Origin: DATBFX01 sp036558305
GTDB lineage: Bacteria; Chloroflexota; Chloroflexia; Thermomicrobiales; UBA6265
Assembly (NCBI GenBank): GCA_036558305.1
Contig: DATBFX010000030.1
Location: forward strand, 1 to 44,833
Length of the DNA: 44,833 nucleotides
Reading direction: 5' to 3'
Shown: positions 15,319 to 22,384 of the stretch, one piece after another
Position numbering within the stretch: position 1 is the stretch's first letter
Layout of the letters: each line of letters starts with the position of its first letter
The notes under the pieces: model-generated
What the model saw: the letters and a program-made list of their open reading frames with translations, nothing else
Told to the model about the DNA's origin: nothing
Databases searched by the model: none
Translations under genes and position numbers: made by a program

Positions 15319-15747
15319 GTGCGCACCGTCGCATTCGGTCTGGCAATCCCATACCACACCGCGATGTCGAGTCAGGTCCCTGAACCTCGCCTGACGGTGC
15401 GCCTGTACAGCAATGGACGCGTGTCGCCGCCCATCTTGGCACTCGTGGATTCGGGAGCGGATGAGTCGGTCTTTCATCTTGATATTGCCACGCTCCTTGG
15501 CATCGATGTCTCGACCTGTGTGGCCGAGACCGGCTACACCGCGACCGGTGAACCGTTCACAACCTATCGCAGCCCGGTCACGATCGAGGCGCTCGGGCTG
15601 CACTTCAACGCGACCGTCTCGTTCGCGCCAGACCTCGATCCCACAGAAGCACTACTCGGTCGGGCGGAGTTGTTCAACGAGTTTCTTTTCGCCTTCGATC
15701 AGCGACGACGAGCGCTCCTCGTCGGATTCTACGGAGCTACAAGATGA
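15319..15747 (+). CDS. Retropepsin-like aspartic protease (clan AA)
   Basis: A 142-residue protein from GTG 15319, two bases after the preceding stop, so translation is probably coupled. The catalytic aspartate lies in LALVDSGADESVF (Asp44, in a D-S-G-A context), and the second structural motif is EALLGRAELFNEF (hydrophobic-hydrophobic-Gly). With one Asp per chain it should work as a homodimer, as retroviral proteases do. There is no signal peptide. Pairing with a DUF5678 gene is a recurring arrangement of unknown purpose; the partner could be substrate, inhibitor or adaptor. Confidence 0.8.
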   Translation: MRTVAFGLAIPYHTAMSSQVPEPRLTVRLYSNGRVSPPILALVDSGADESVFHLDIATLLGIDVSTCVAETGYTATGEPFTTYRSPVTIEALGLHFNATVSFAPDLDPTEALLGRAELFNEFLFAFDQRRRALLVGFYGATR

Positions 15748-15816
15748 GCAACTCGTTGTTAGGCTTGGCCCGGCACCCCGGCTGCTAGAATCGTCGCGAC
15801 AGACGGGAGTCGCGCC

Positions 15817-16125
15817 ATGATCCGCCCCGAACTCGACGTCTCCCAAGAGCAGATCGCGGACTTTTGCCGCCGGCACCACATCCGCTGGATGGCCGTGTTC
15901 GGTTCCGCGCTCCGCGACGATTTCGGTCCCGAAAGCGACGTGGATGTGCTCGTCGAGTTCGAACCAGGGAAGACGCCTGGACTGGCGTTCTTCGGAATTC
16001 CAGAGGAGATTTCGCCCCTGTTCGGCGGCCGCAAAATCGACCTGGGGACGAAACGATCGCTGAACCGGTGGATTCGCAACAGGGTCTTGGCCGAGGCAGA
16101 AGTCCTGTATGACGCAACACGATGA
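15817..16125 (+). CDS. mntA: MntA-like nucleotidyltransferase antitoxin
   Basis: A 102-residue minimal nucleotidyltransferase; ATG 15817 follows CGGGAGTCGCGCC. It has the Pol-beta signature GS-x10-DxD: FGSALRDDFGPESDVDVLVEF (Gly29-Ser30, Asp41, Asp43) and a third acidic residue in KIDLGTK. In the MntA-HepT systems that have been characterised, this enzyme AMPylates a tyrosine of the HEPN ribonuclease and so inactivates it. The downstream HEPN gene overlaps by 17 bp. A possible -10 box TAGAAT lies at 15786-15791. Confidence 0.88.
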   Translation: MIRPELDVSQEQIADFCRRHHIRWMAVFGSALRDDFGPESDVDVLVEFEPGKTPGLAFFGIPEEISPLFGGRKIDLGTKRSLNRWIRNRVLAEAEVLYDATR

Positions 16126-16459
16126 TCGCCTCTATTTCGGCCACATGCTGGACATGGCACGGTTGGCCCGAGAGTTTACGCACGGGGTCACCAAGGAGCA
16201 GTTTGACCGAAACGAAATGATGCGGCGAGCACTCGTCAACGTGCTGCAAACGCTCGGGGAAGCGGCCCGCCAGGTCTCTCCCGCAGGTCGGGCGACCGTG
16301 CCGGAGATTCCATGGCCGCGGGTCGTCGGCATGCGCCATCGTCTGGTTCATGACTACATGAACATCGACTTCGACGTCGTTTGGCAGGTGATCGAGGAGG
16401 ACCTGTCATCGCTGATCGCGGCTCTTGAAGCGGTCCTCTCGTCAGAGTCGCCTGACTGA
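16109..16459 (+). CDS. hepT: HepT-like HEPN ribonuclease toxin
   Basis: A 116-residue helical protein starting at ATG 16109, inside the end of the antitoxin gene. The HEPN catalytic motif R-x4-H-x-Y is RHRLVHDY (Arg76, His81, Tyr83); Tyr83 is the residue that the partner modifies with AMP in the known systems. Upstream helices (MMRRALVNVLQTLGEAARQV) match the HepT fold. It should act as an RNase, possibly on tRNA, when unmodified. The gene order, antitoxin first with a short overlap, is standard for MNT-HEPN pairs. The convergent CaiB-type gene ends 20 bp away. Confidence 0.88.
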   Translation: MTQHDDRLYFGHMLDMARLAREFTHGVTKEQFDRNEMMRRALVNVLQTLGEAARQVSPAGRATVPEIPWPRVVGMRHRLVHDYMNIDFDVVWQVIEEDLSSLIAALEAVLSSESPD

Positions 16460-16476
16460 GTACCGCCGCGCGGTAC
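16460..16476. terminator. Hairpin between two convergent genes
   Basis: GTACCGC, CGC loop, GCGGTAC: seven-bp perfect arms that fill the space between the HepT stop (16457-16459) and the stop of the minus-strand CaiB gene (16480). There is no T run, so a bidirectional terminator is plausible but unproven. Confidence 0.4.
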
Positions 16477-16479
16477 GCT

Positions 16480-17715
16480 CTACGTGCCTGCCTGTATCGC
16501 CCCGCTCGCCACCAACTCCTCAATCTCCGCCGCCGTATACCCTACCCCCCCCAACACCTCTGCCGTGTGCTCCCCCAGCAACGGCGGCGGCAGCCGCACC
16601 TCCACCTCACCACCAGAAAGGTGATACGGAAATCCCGTCAACGTCACGCTCCCCAGCGTCGGATGCAACACCTCGCGCCTCAGCCCCTGGTCGAGCGTTT
16701 GCGGATCGGCAAACACCTGCGCCACGTCGTTGATCGGTCCGGACGGAACGCCTTTCGCGTCGAGCCGAGCGACGACCTCGGCCGTGGTCAGGGCTGAGAG
16801 CGCCCCGCTGATGACGTCGTAGAGTGCCGACAGGTTCGTGATCCGCCCGGCGTTGGTGGCGAAGCGGGCGTCGTCGATGACCGCGTCGAGACCGACCGCT
16901 TCGCAAAAGCGGCGCCACAACCCGTCGTTGCCGACCGCGACGTTGACGTAGCCGTCGCCCGTCGGGAAGGTGTCGTAGGGCGCCACGATCGGGTGGGCGT
17001 TGCCGAGCGGGCGCGGCACTTGACCGGTCGCGAAGTAGATCCCGGCCTGGTAGGTCAGCATCGCCACCTGCCCGCCGAGCATCGAGACGTCGACGTACTG
17101 CCCTGCGCCCGTCCGCTCCCGCCCGAACAGCGCGGCGACGATCGCGTAGGCGGCGAACATCCCCGCCCCGATGTCGGCGATCGGCACCCCGAGTTTGGTC
17201 GGTGGCCCGCCCACCGGACCGGTGACGCTCATCATGCCGCTCATCCCCTGCACAATCAGGTCGTAGGCGGTCCGCTCACTGGACGGTCCGGTCTGGCCGA
17301 ACCCCGAGATCGAGGCGTAAACAAGCCGGGGGTTGCGCGCCTTCGCCGCCTCCCACCCGAACCCGAGCCGGGCGCAGGTCCCCGGCGAGAAGTTCTCGAC
17401 CAGCACGTCCGCCCGTTCGATCAGGCGCCAGAGGGCGGCGCGTCCGCCTTCGCTCTTCAGGTCGAGGGCGATCGAGCGTTTGTTGCGGTTGATCGAGAGG
17501 AAGTAGGTCGATTCCCCGTCGATGAACGGCGGGCCCCAGGAGCGCGTGTCGTCGCCCTTGCCGGGGAGTTCGACCTTGACCACGTCGGCGCCGAGGTCGC
17601 CCAGCATCATCGTGCAGTAGGGGCCGGTCATCACCCGCGTCAAATCGACGACGCGCACCCCGGCCAACGGCAACCGGTTGGTCTCCGATGCTACGCTTCC
17701 CGTTCGCTCACCCAT
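16480..17715 (-). CDS. CaiB/BaiF family CoA transferase
   Basis: A 411-residue family III CoA transferase; start set at ATG 17715 (MGERTGSV...), since the upstream extension is Arg-rich. Typical segments are LPLAGVRVVDLTRVMTGPYC, GADVVKVELPGKGDDTR, FLSINRNKRSIALDLKSEGG, LVYASISGFGQTGP and TAYDLIVQGMSGMMSVTG, where the Asp of AYDL is the residue that carries the acyl/CoA thioester intermediate. It moves CoA between carboxylic acids. The C-terminal part (GIYFATGQVPRPLGNAHP onward) is complete. The acid substrates are not evident, and no partner dehydrogenase or hydratase is nearby. Confidence 0.9.
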   Translation of the reverse strand: MGERTGSVASETNRLPLAGVRVVDLTRVMTGPYCTMMLGDLGADVVKVELPGKGDDTRSWGPPFIDGESTYFLSINRNKRSIALDLKSEGGRAALWRLIERADVLVENFSPGTCARLGFGWEAAKARNPRLVYASISGFGQTGPSSERTAYDLIVQGMSGMMSVTGPVGGPPTKLGVPIADIGAGMFAAYAIVAALFGRERTGAGQYVDVSMLGGQVAMLTYQAGIYFATGQVPRPLGNAHPIVAPYDTFPTGDGYVNVAVGNDGLWRRFCEAVGLDAVIDDARFATNAGRITNLSALYDVISGALSALTTAEVVARLDAKGVPSGPINDVAQVFADPQTLDQGLRREVLHPTLGSVTLTGFPYHLSGGEVEVRLPPPLLGEHTAEVLGGVGYTAAEIEELVASGAIQAGT

Positions 17716-17856
17716 GCGATCTCTACCCCTCACCCCGGCGTGCCGCGCGAATCGACGGCGGCCGATTCTATCATCGGCGGTCGGCAAAGCCGGAACGCCG
17801 AGATTTGGACAGAATAGCGTCTGGCTTTATGTCCACATCGACACCGAAATCGCGGC

Positions 17857-17885
17857 TTGACATGAAAAGGTAGCCCCTGTAGATT
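17857..17885 (+). promoter_or_regulatory. Strong sigma-70-like promoter upstream of the transporter operon
   Basis: TTGACA (17857-17862), a 17-bp spacer, and TAGATT (17880-17885). It faces the solute-binding protein gene, whose ATG is about 280 bp downstream, implying a long leader. The gap 17716-18168 has no supportable gene; it is the divergent region between the CaiB-type gene and the transporter. Confidence 0.55.
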
Positions 17886-18168
17886 GTCAGCACTGGCCAT
17901 ATTGTCAACGTACGTCTTGGGCACAATGCGGCGCGTCGTTAGCAGTCCGTTCCGCCGAGGCGAACGGTTCTGCACCACGGGTTGAACGTGGGTGTTCCGC
18001 CCCGTGATCCCCTCCTTCCGCCCCCTGGCGACGGGCGGGAGGACAGACGGAACGTCGTCTTACCCTCGGTACGGTGTCGGTACGGTCAGTCGTGGGTCCC
18101 GTCGCGCTCCGTCGTGAGGCGGGGCGGGGATCGAAACTTGGCGCGCGATGTCAAGGAGGACAACGGGG

Positions 18169-19998
18169 ATGAGTGAAGGTGAAGTGCTCAAAACGCTGGC
18201 GTGGGAACTGTCAACCGGGCGGCTCAACCGCCGTGATCTGATCAAGCGCGCCGCCGCCCTCGGGCTCTCGGCCACGGCCCTCGCCGCCGCGGTCGAGCGC
18301 GCCCTGGTACCGCTGCCGGCGCTGGCGCAAGACCTGAAAGAGGTGCCGCGCGAGAAGACGCTGATCGTCGTCCGCGGCGGCAGCCAGGGCAAATTCACCG
18401 ATGGCCAGCTGTGGAATCCCTGGCCCGACCCCGCCGGGAACCACCAACTGCAGACCCAGATGGTCTACGAGCCGCTGGCCTTCTACAGCGCCTTCCAAGA
18501 CAAGCTGATCATGTGGCTCGCCGAGAGCTACGAGTACACCCCCGACTACATGCAACTCACCGTCAAGACCCGCTCCGGCATCACCTGGAGCGACGGGCAG
18601 CCCTTTTCCTCCGACGACGTCGCGTACACGTTCAACCACCTCTTGGAAATCGGCTCGAAGGTGCGGTGGGGCGCCGACGTCCAACAGTTTCTCTCCAAAG
18701 CTGAGGCCACCGACCCGAACACGACGGTCTTCACCTTCAAGGTTCCCGCCCCCCGCTTCTTCGAGTTCATCGCCCACAAGTTCGACATCGGCGTCTGGAT
18801 CTCCCCCAAGCACATCTTCGAGGGTCAGGACTGGGTGACCTTCGACCCCTACGACCCCGCCAAGGGGGGACCGGTCACGACCGCGCCCTGGCGCGTCGTC
18901 TTCAGCTCGCCGGAACAGCGGGTGATGGATCGCGCCGATTCCTGGTGGGGCGAGGCGGCCGGTGTCGGCAAACTTCCGGTGCCCGAACGCTACATCTACC
19001 TCCCGGATCCGGGCGAGCAGGGACTGGCCGCCGGCGTCATCGCCAACCAATACGACCTTACCACGGGGATCCAACCGACAACCTTCCCGACCGTCTTCAA
19101 CGGAAATGCGAAGGTAACCACCTGGTCTGGGCAGAACCCGCCGTTAGGCAACACCGACTGGTGGCCGCACTCGCTCTACTTGAACAACACGAAACCGCCC
19201 TACGACGACAAGGACATCCGCTGGGCGATCAGCTACTACATCGATCGCCAGCAGATCATCGACGTCGCCTGGGCGGGCGCCAGTCTCTCCTCGACCCTCT
19301 TCGTCCCGGACTATCCCGGACTCAAACCGTTCGTCGACGCGGTCAAGCCCTTGATCGACCAGTATCCCTATCTGGAATTCAACCGGGACAAGGGCGACGC
19401 CCTCCTCTCCGGCAAGGGGTGGAAAAAAGACGGCGACGGCATGTGGCAGGACGCCAGCGGCAACAAGGTCGAGCTCGAGATCATCAGCTTCTTCGACTTC
19501 ACCAGCGTCGGCCCGGTCGTCGTCGAGCAACTGAAGAAGGCCGGGATTGCGGCAACCTACTCCGAGCCGCCCAATATCTTCACCCGTTTCCAGGCGGGGG
19601 ATTACACCGGCTGTCTCTTCGGCCACGGCGGCAGTTATAGCGCGGACGTGTATTACTCGCTCCGACTCTACCAGACGGCATCCGAGAAGATTCCCGGAGG
19701 CCACCTCGCCAACCGCTCCCTCTGGAGCAACCCGGACTTCGACAAACTCGTCGACGAGCTCTACGGCATCAGCCCGACCGAGACCGACAAAGTGATGGAC
19801 ATCTGGCAGAAGTGTCTGGCGCTCTGGCTGCCGGATAACCCCGACATCCAGATCTCGCAGGGCATTCACCGACTGCCGATGAACGAGACGTACTGGACCG
19901 GCTGGCCGACCGCGGAGAATCCGTACATCAACCCGGCGCACTTCCACCTGACGTTCCCGCTGGTGATGCACGCACTCCAACCGGCCGCGGCAAGTTAG
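18169..19998 (+). CDS. Family 5 solute-binding protein of a peptide-type ABC transporter, Tat-exported
   Basis: A 609-residue protein; ATG 18169 is ten bases after AAGGAGG and is preferred over ATG 18148. It opens with a twin-arginine signal (LNRRDLIKRAAALGLSATALAAA, Arg pair at residues 21-22). No clear lipobox Cys is seen, so it may be released or held by an uncleaved helix. The rest is an SBP_bac_5 protein: MVYEPLAFYSAF, SGITWSDGQPFSSDDVAYTFNHLLE, APWRVVFSSPEQRVM, DKDIRWAISYYIDRQQIIDVAWAG. Ligands in this family are peptides, opines or sugars. It starts an operon with two permeases; Tat export suggests it folds before crossing the membrane. Confidence 0.9.
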   Translation: MSEGEVLKTLAWELSTGRLNRRDLIKRAAALGLSATALAAAVERALVPLPALAQDLKEVPREKTLIVVRGGSQGKFTDGQLWNPWPDPAGNHQLQTQMVYEPLAFYSAFQDKLIMWLAESYEYTPDYMQLTVKTRSGITWSDGQPFSSDDVAYTFNHLLEIGSKVRWGADVQQFLSKAEATDPNTTVFTFKVPAPRFFEFIAHKFDIGVWISPKHIFEGQDWVTFDPYDPAKGGPVTTAPWRVVFSSPEQRVMDRADSWWGEAAGVGKLPVPERYIYLPDPGEQGLAAGVIANQYDLTTGIQPTTFPTVFNGNAKVTTWSGQNPPLGNTDWWPHSLYLNNTKPPYDDKDIRWAISYYIDRQQIIDVAWAGASLSSTLFVPDYPGLKPFVDAVKPLIDQYPYLEFNRDKGDALLSGKGWKKDGDGMWQDASGNKVELEIISFFDFTSVGPVVVEQLKKAGIAATYSEPPNIFTRFQAGDYTGCLFGHGGSYSADVYYSLRLYQTASEKIPGGHLANRSLWSNPDFDKLVDELYGISPTETDKVMDIWQKCLALWLPDNPDIQISQGIHRLPMNETYWTGWPTAENPYINPAHFHLTFPLVMHALQPAAAS

Positions 19999-20087
19999 GA
20001 AAGCGCGGTCCGCTCACGGTGCCGGTTCCCCGCCCCTCGGGCCACGGGAATCGGCGCCGTCCCCACCCCGTCAATCCGCGCCACCCT

Positions 20088-20197
20088 TCATCCTGAGCGG
20101 AGCGGAGGCGTCGAGCCCTCGTTGCAGCCGTGCAACGAAGCGGAGAGAGATTCCTCGCTTCGCTCGGAATGACGAGCGGACTGGGAATGACGAGCGG
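20088..20197. repeat. REP-like intergenic element (GAGCGGAGCG ... CGCTCGGAATGAC)
   Basis: An imperfect outer inverted repeat (TCATCCTGAGCGGAGCG against CGCTTCGCTCGGAATGAC) encloses a perfect hairpin CGTTGCA-GCCG-TGCAACG (20120-20137). After it, GAATGACGAGCGG is repeated directly with an 18-bp period. This 'TCATCCTGAGC...CTCGGAATGAC' word set is a widespread intergenic repeat in several bacterial phyla. It separates the binding-protein gene from the first permease gene. Confidence 0.6.
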
Positions 20198-20223
20198 GCC
20201 GGCGACTCTCGGAGGACCAGATC

Positions 20224-21228
20224 GTGCCCCTCAGCTACGTTGCCAAACGCTTCGGCATGTTTCTCTTGGTTGTTTGGGCGGCAGCGACGATCAATTTCTT
20301 CTTGCCACGACTCGGCGGCCAGGATCCGGCACGGGCGGCGATCCTCCGGCAGGCTGCCCTTGGTGGAAGCAACCAGTCCGGTCTCGAAGAGATGGTTGCC
20401 GAATACGACAAGAAATTCGGTCTCGACAAGCCGTTATGGGAGCAGTACCTCGCCTACGTTGGCGACATGACCCGATTCGACTTCAATTACTCGGTCGCCA
20501 GCTACCCTCGCACCGTCGTGTCCATGATCGGCGATGGGCTCCCTTGGACATTCGGTCTGCTGATGACGACGATCATTATCTCCTGGCTCCTCGGCGGTCT
20601 CCTCGGCGCCTTCATGGCCTGGCCGCGTTCGCCCAAATTCCTCCAGTTCCTGATGCCGCCGCTCCTCTCCCTCAACGCGATCCCCTACTTCTTGCTCGGC
20701 TTGCTCCTGGTCTACTTCTTCGCCTTCCGCCTGCAGTGGTTCCCGCTCTCCGGTGGCTACACCGCCGGCACCTTCCCCGGCTGGAATTTCTCGTTCGTCC
20801 GCAACGTCGTATCCCACTCGGTCCTCCCCGCCTTCTCGATCATCCTCGTCTCGATCGGCGGTTGGGCCCTCGGCATGCGGGCGATGATGGTCACCACCCA
20901 CGGCGAGGACTACGTCACCTACGCCGACGCCAAGGGGCTCAGGGGCCGCACCATCTTCCTACGGTACCTGATTCGCCCGTCGCTTCTGCCGCAGACCACC
21001 GCCCTGGCGCTCGCCCTCGGGCAGTTGATCTCCGGCGCCCTCCTCGTCGAGATCATCTTCACCTATCCCGGTATCGGCACTATCCTTTTCAACGCGATCC
21101 GCGGTTCGGACTACTACCTCATCCAGGGCATCGTCTTCATCCTGATCGTCTCGATCGGCCTGGCGACCTTCATCCTCGACCTGATCTACCCGTTGCTCGA
21201 TCCGCGCATCACCTACCAGAGGAACTGA
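20224..21228 (+). CDS. ABC transporter permease, DppB/OppB type
   Basis: A 334-residue inner-membrane protein from GTG 20224, after CGGAGGACCAGATC. The N-terminal helix (FGMFLLVVWAAATINFFL) and periplasmic segment (RLGGQDPARAAILRQAALGG) are typical of DppB-like permeases. Further helices are near residues 105-125, 140-165, 195-215, 255-285 and 300-325. The cytoplasmic EAA loop that docks the ATPase is AKGLRGRTIFLRYLIRPSLLP. It follows the binding protein after a 225-bp repeat-containing spacer, and the next permease starts one base after its stop. Confidence 0.92.
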   Translation: MPLSYVAKRFGMFLLVVWAAATINFFLPRLGGQDPARAAILRQAALGGSNQSGLEEMVAEYDKKFGLDKPLWEQYLAYVGDMTRFDFNYSVASYPRTVVSMIGDGLPWTFGLLMTTIIISWLLGGLLGAFMAWPRSPKFLQFLMPPLLSLNAIPYFLLGLLLVYFFAFRLQWFPLSGGYTAGTFPGWNFSFVRNVVSHSVLPAFSIILVSIGGWALGMRAMMVTTHGEDYVTYADAKGLRGRTIFLRYLIRPSLLPQTTALALALGQLISGALLVEIIFTYPGIGTILFNAIRGSDYYLIQGIVFILIVSIGLATFILDLIYPLLDPRITYQRN

Positions 21229-21229
21229 G

Positions 21230-22147
21230 ATGAGCGTTGCCCTGGGAGAACGGACCGCCCTCGAGCCGCGCCCGGATCGCAGCAGGGGGGTCACCGCGTT
21301 CTCGTCAACGGTCGGCTACGTCCGGCGCAACCGTTCCTTGCTGGTTGGATTCCTGCTCCTCTTCGCGCTGTTGCTCTTCGTCGTCATCGGCCACTTCACC
21401 GTCGATACGGCGGAGGCCGATCCGCTCTCGGTCCGGCCGCTGCAACCGCCCTCCCGCGAACTCCCCTTCGGCAGCGACAAGCAGGGCCGAAACCTCTACG
21501 CGGTGATGGTCGTCGGCACCCCGCTGACCTTCCGCATCGGTCTGGTCGCCGGTTTCCTCGGCGTCATGTTCGGCACGGTGGTGGCGTTCGTCGCGGCCTA
21601 CTACGGCGGGATCGTCGACGACGTCCTCAAGATCATCGTCGACATCGGTCTGACCATCCCCGGCTTGCTGATCCTGATCACGATCGCCATGCGGGTGCAC
21701 GGCGGTCTGACCGTCAACCAGATGACCTTCGTCGTCGCCGTGCTGGCCTGGCTCTACCCCGCGCGCACCATCCGGGCCCAGGTCCTCACCCTCAAGCAGC
21801 GCGGGTTCGTGCAGGTCGCACGGCTGTCCGGCATGAAGGGACCGGAAGTCATCGTCAAAGAGCTGTTACCCAATCTCTTGCCCTACATCGTCGGCTCGCT
21901 GGTGGCCGCGATCGGCGCCGGCGTCCTCGCCGCGATCGGTCTGGAAGTCGTCGGCCTCGGTCCCTTCGAAGCCCCCACCCTCGGCATGACCATCTACTGG
22001 ATCAGCTACAACGCGGCCATCATCAACGGCTGGTGGTGGTGGTGGCTCCCCCCGATCGCCGTGATCGGCATCCTCTTCACCGGCCTCTTCCTGGTCGCGG
22101 TGGGCCTGGACGAACTGGCAAACCCGCGGGTGCGCAGCCGGGTCTAG
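21230..22147 (+). CDS. ABC transporter permease, DppC/OppC type
   Basis: A 305-residue permease; its ATG sits one base after the upstream stop, so the two are translationally coupled. It has the OppC-type N-terminus (FSSTVGYVRRNRSLLVGFLLLFALLLFVVIGHF), the LPFGSDKQGRNLYAVMVVGTPLTFRIGLV segment and the EAA loop ARLSGMKGPEVIVKELLPNLLPYI. A four-to-five Trp run (NGWWWWWLPP) precedes the last helix. A diverged copy of its last 180 bp is found at 27834-28011. The cognate ATPases are probably those at 34431-36561 on the other strand. Confidence 0.92.
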   Translation: MSVALGERTALEPRPDRSRGVTAFSSTVGYVRRNRSLLVGFLLLFALLLFVVIGHFTVDTAEADPLSVRPLQPPSRELPFGSDKQGRNLYAVMVVGTPLTFRIGLVAGFLGVMFGTVVAFVAAYYGGIVDDVLKIIVDIGLTIPGLLILITIAMRVHGGLTVNQMTFVVAVLAWLYPARTIRAQVLTLKQRGFVQVARLSGMKGPEVIVKELLPNLLPYIVGSLVAAIGAGVLAAIGLEVVGLGPFEAPTLGMTIYWISYNAAIINGWWWWWLPPIAVIGILFTGLFLVAVGLDELANPRVRSRV

Positions 22148-22190
22148 GTAAGCCTCCGCCGCCGCCTGGAGCCGCGCGGCGTGGAGACTC

Positions 22191-22219
22191 GTAGGGGCGC
22201 TGCGTGCTGCGCCCTCTAC
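22191..22219. repeat. Imperfect GTAGGGGCGC palindrome
   Basis: GTAGGGGCGC (22191-22200) against GCGCCCTCTAC (22209-22219), one base of slippage in the right arm. It belongs with the palindromes at 3715, 4918 and 28083. Confidence 0.45.
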
Positions 22220-22345
22220 ATGAAGGCGGCGTCCGTGCCTTCGGGCCGGCCGCGTTTCCGGGTTCCACCGGTGGCTTACCTCGCCGTGTCTCTTGCGGCG
22301 CAACCGTCATTGGGGCGTACCTCAGCCACCTTACGCAACGACCCG

Positions 22346-22384
22346 CTTGCACGCATCGGCCGGCTTGACGATCCTACGCGGATC
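22346..22384 (+). promoter_or_regulatory. Conserved upstream box with GATCC-N5-GGATC dyad, regulator 1
   Basis: The 39 bp before the ATG match the 39 bp before the paralogous regulator (28645-28683) at 37 of 39 positions without gaps. The box ends in the dyad GATCC-TACGC-GGATC (22370-22384) that abuts the start codon, and contains TTGACG. No Shine-Dalgarno site is visible. An operator for self-control or a start-site hairpin is inferred. It could also be conserved only because it is coding in a longer frame. Confidence 0.4.
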
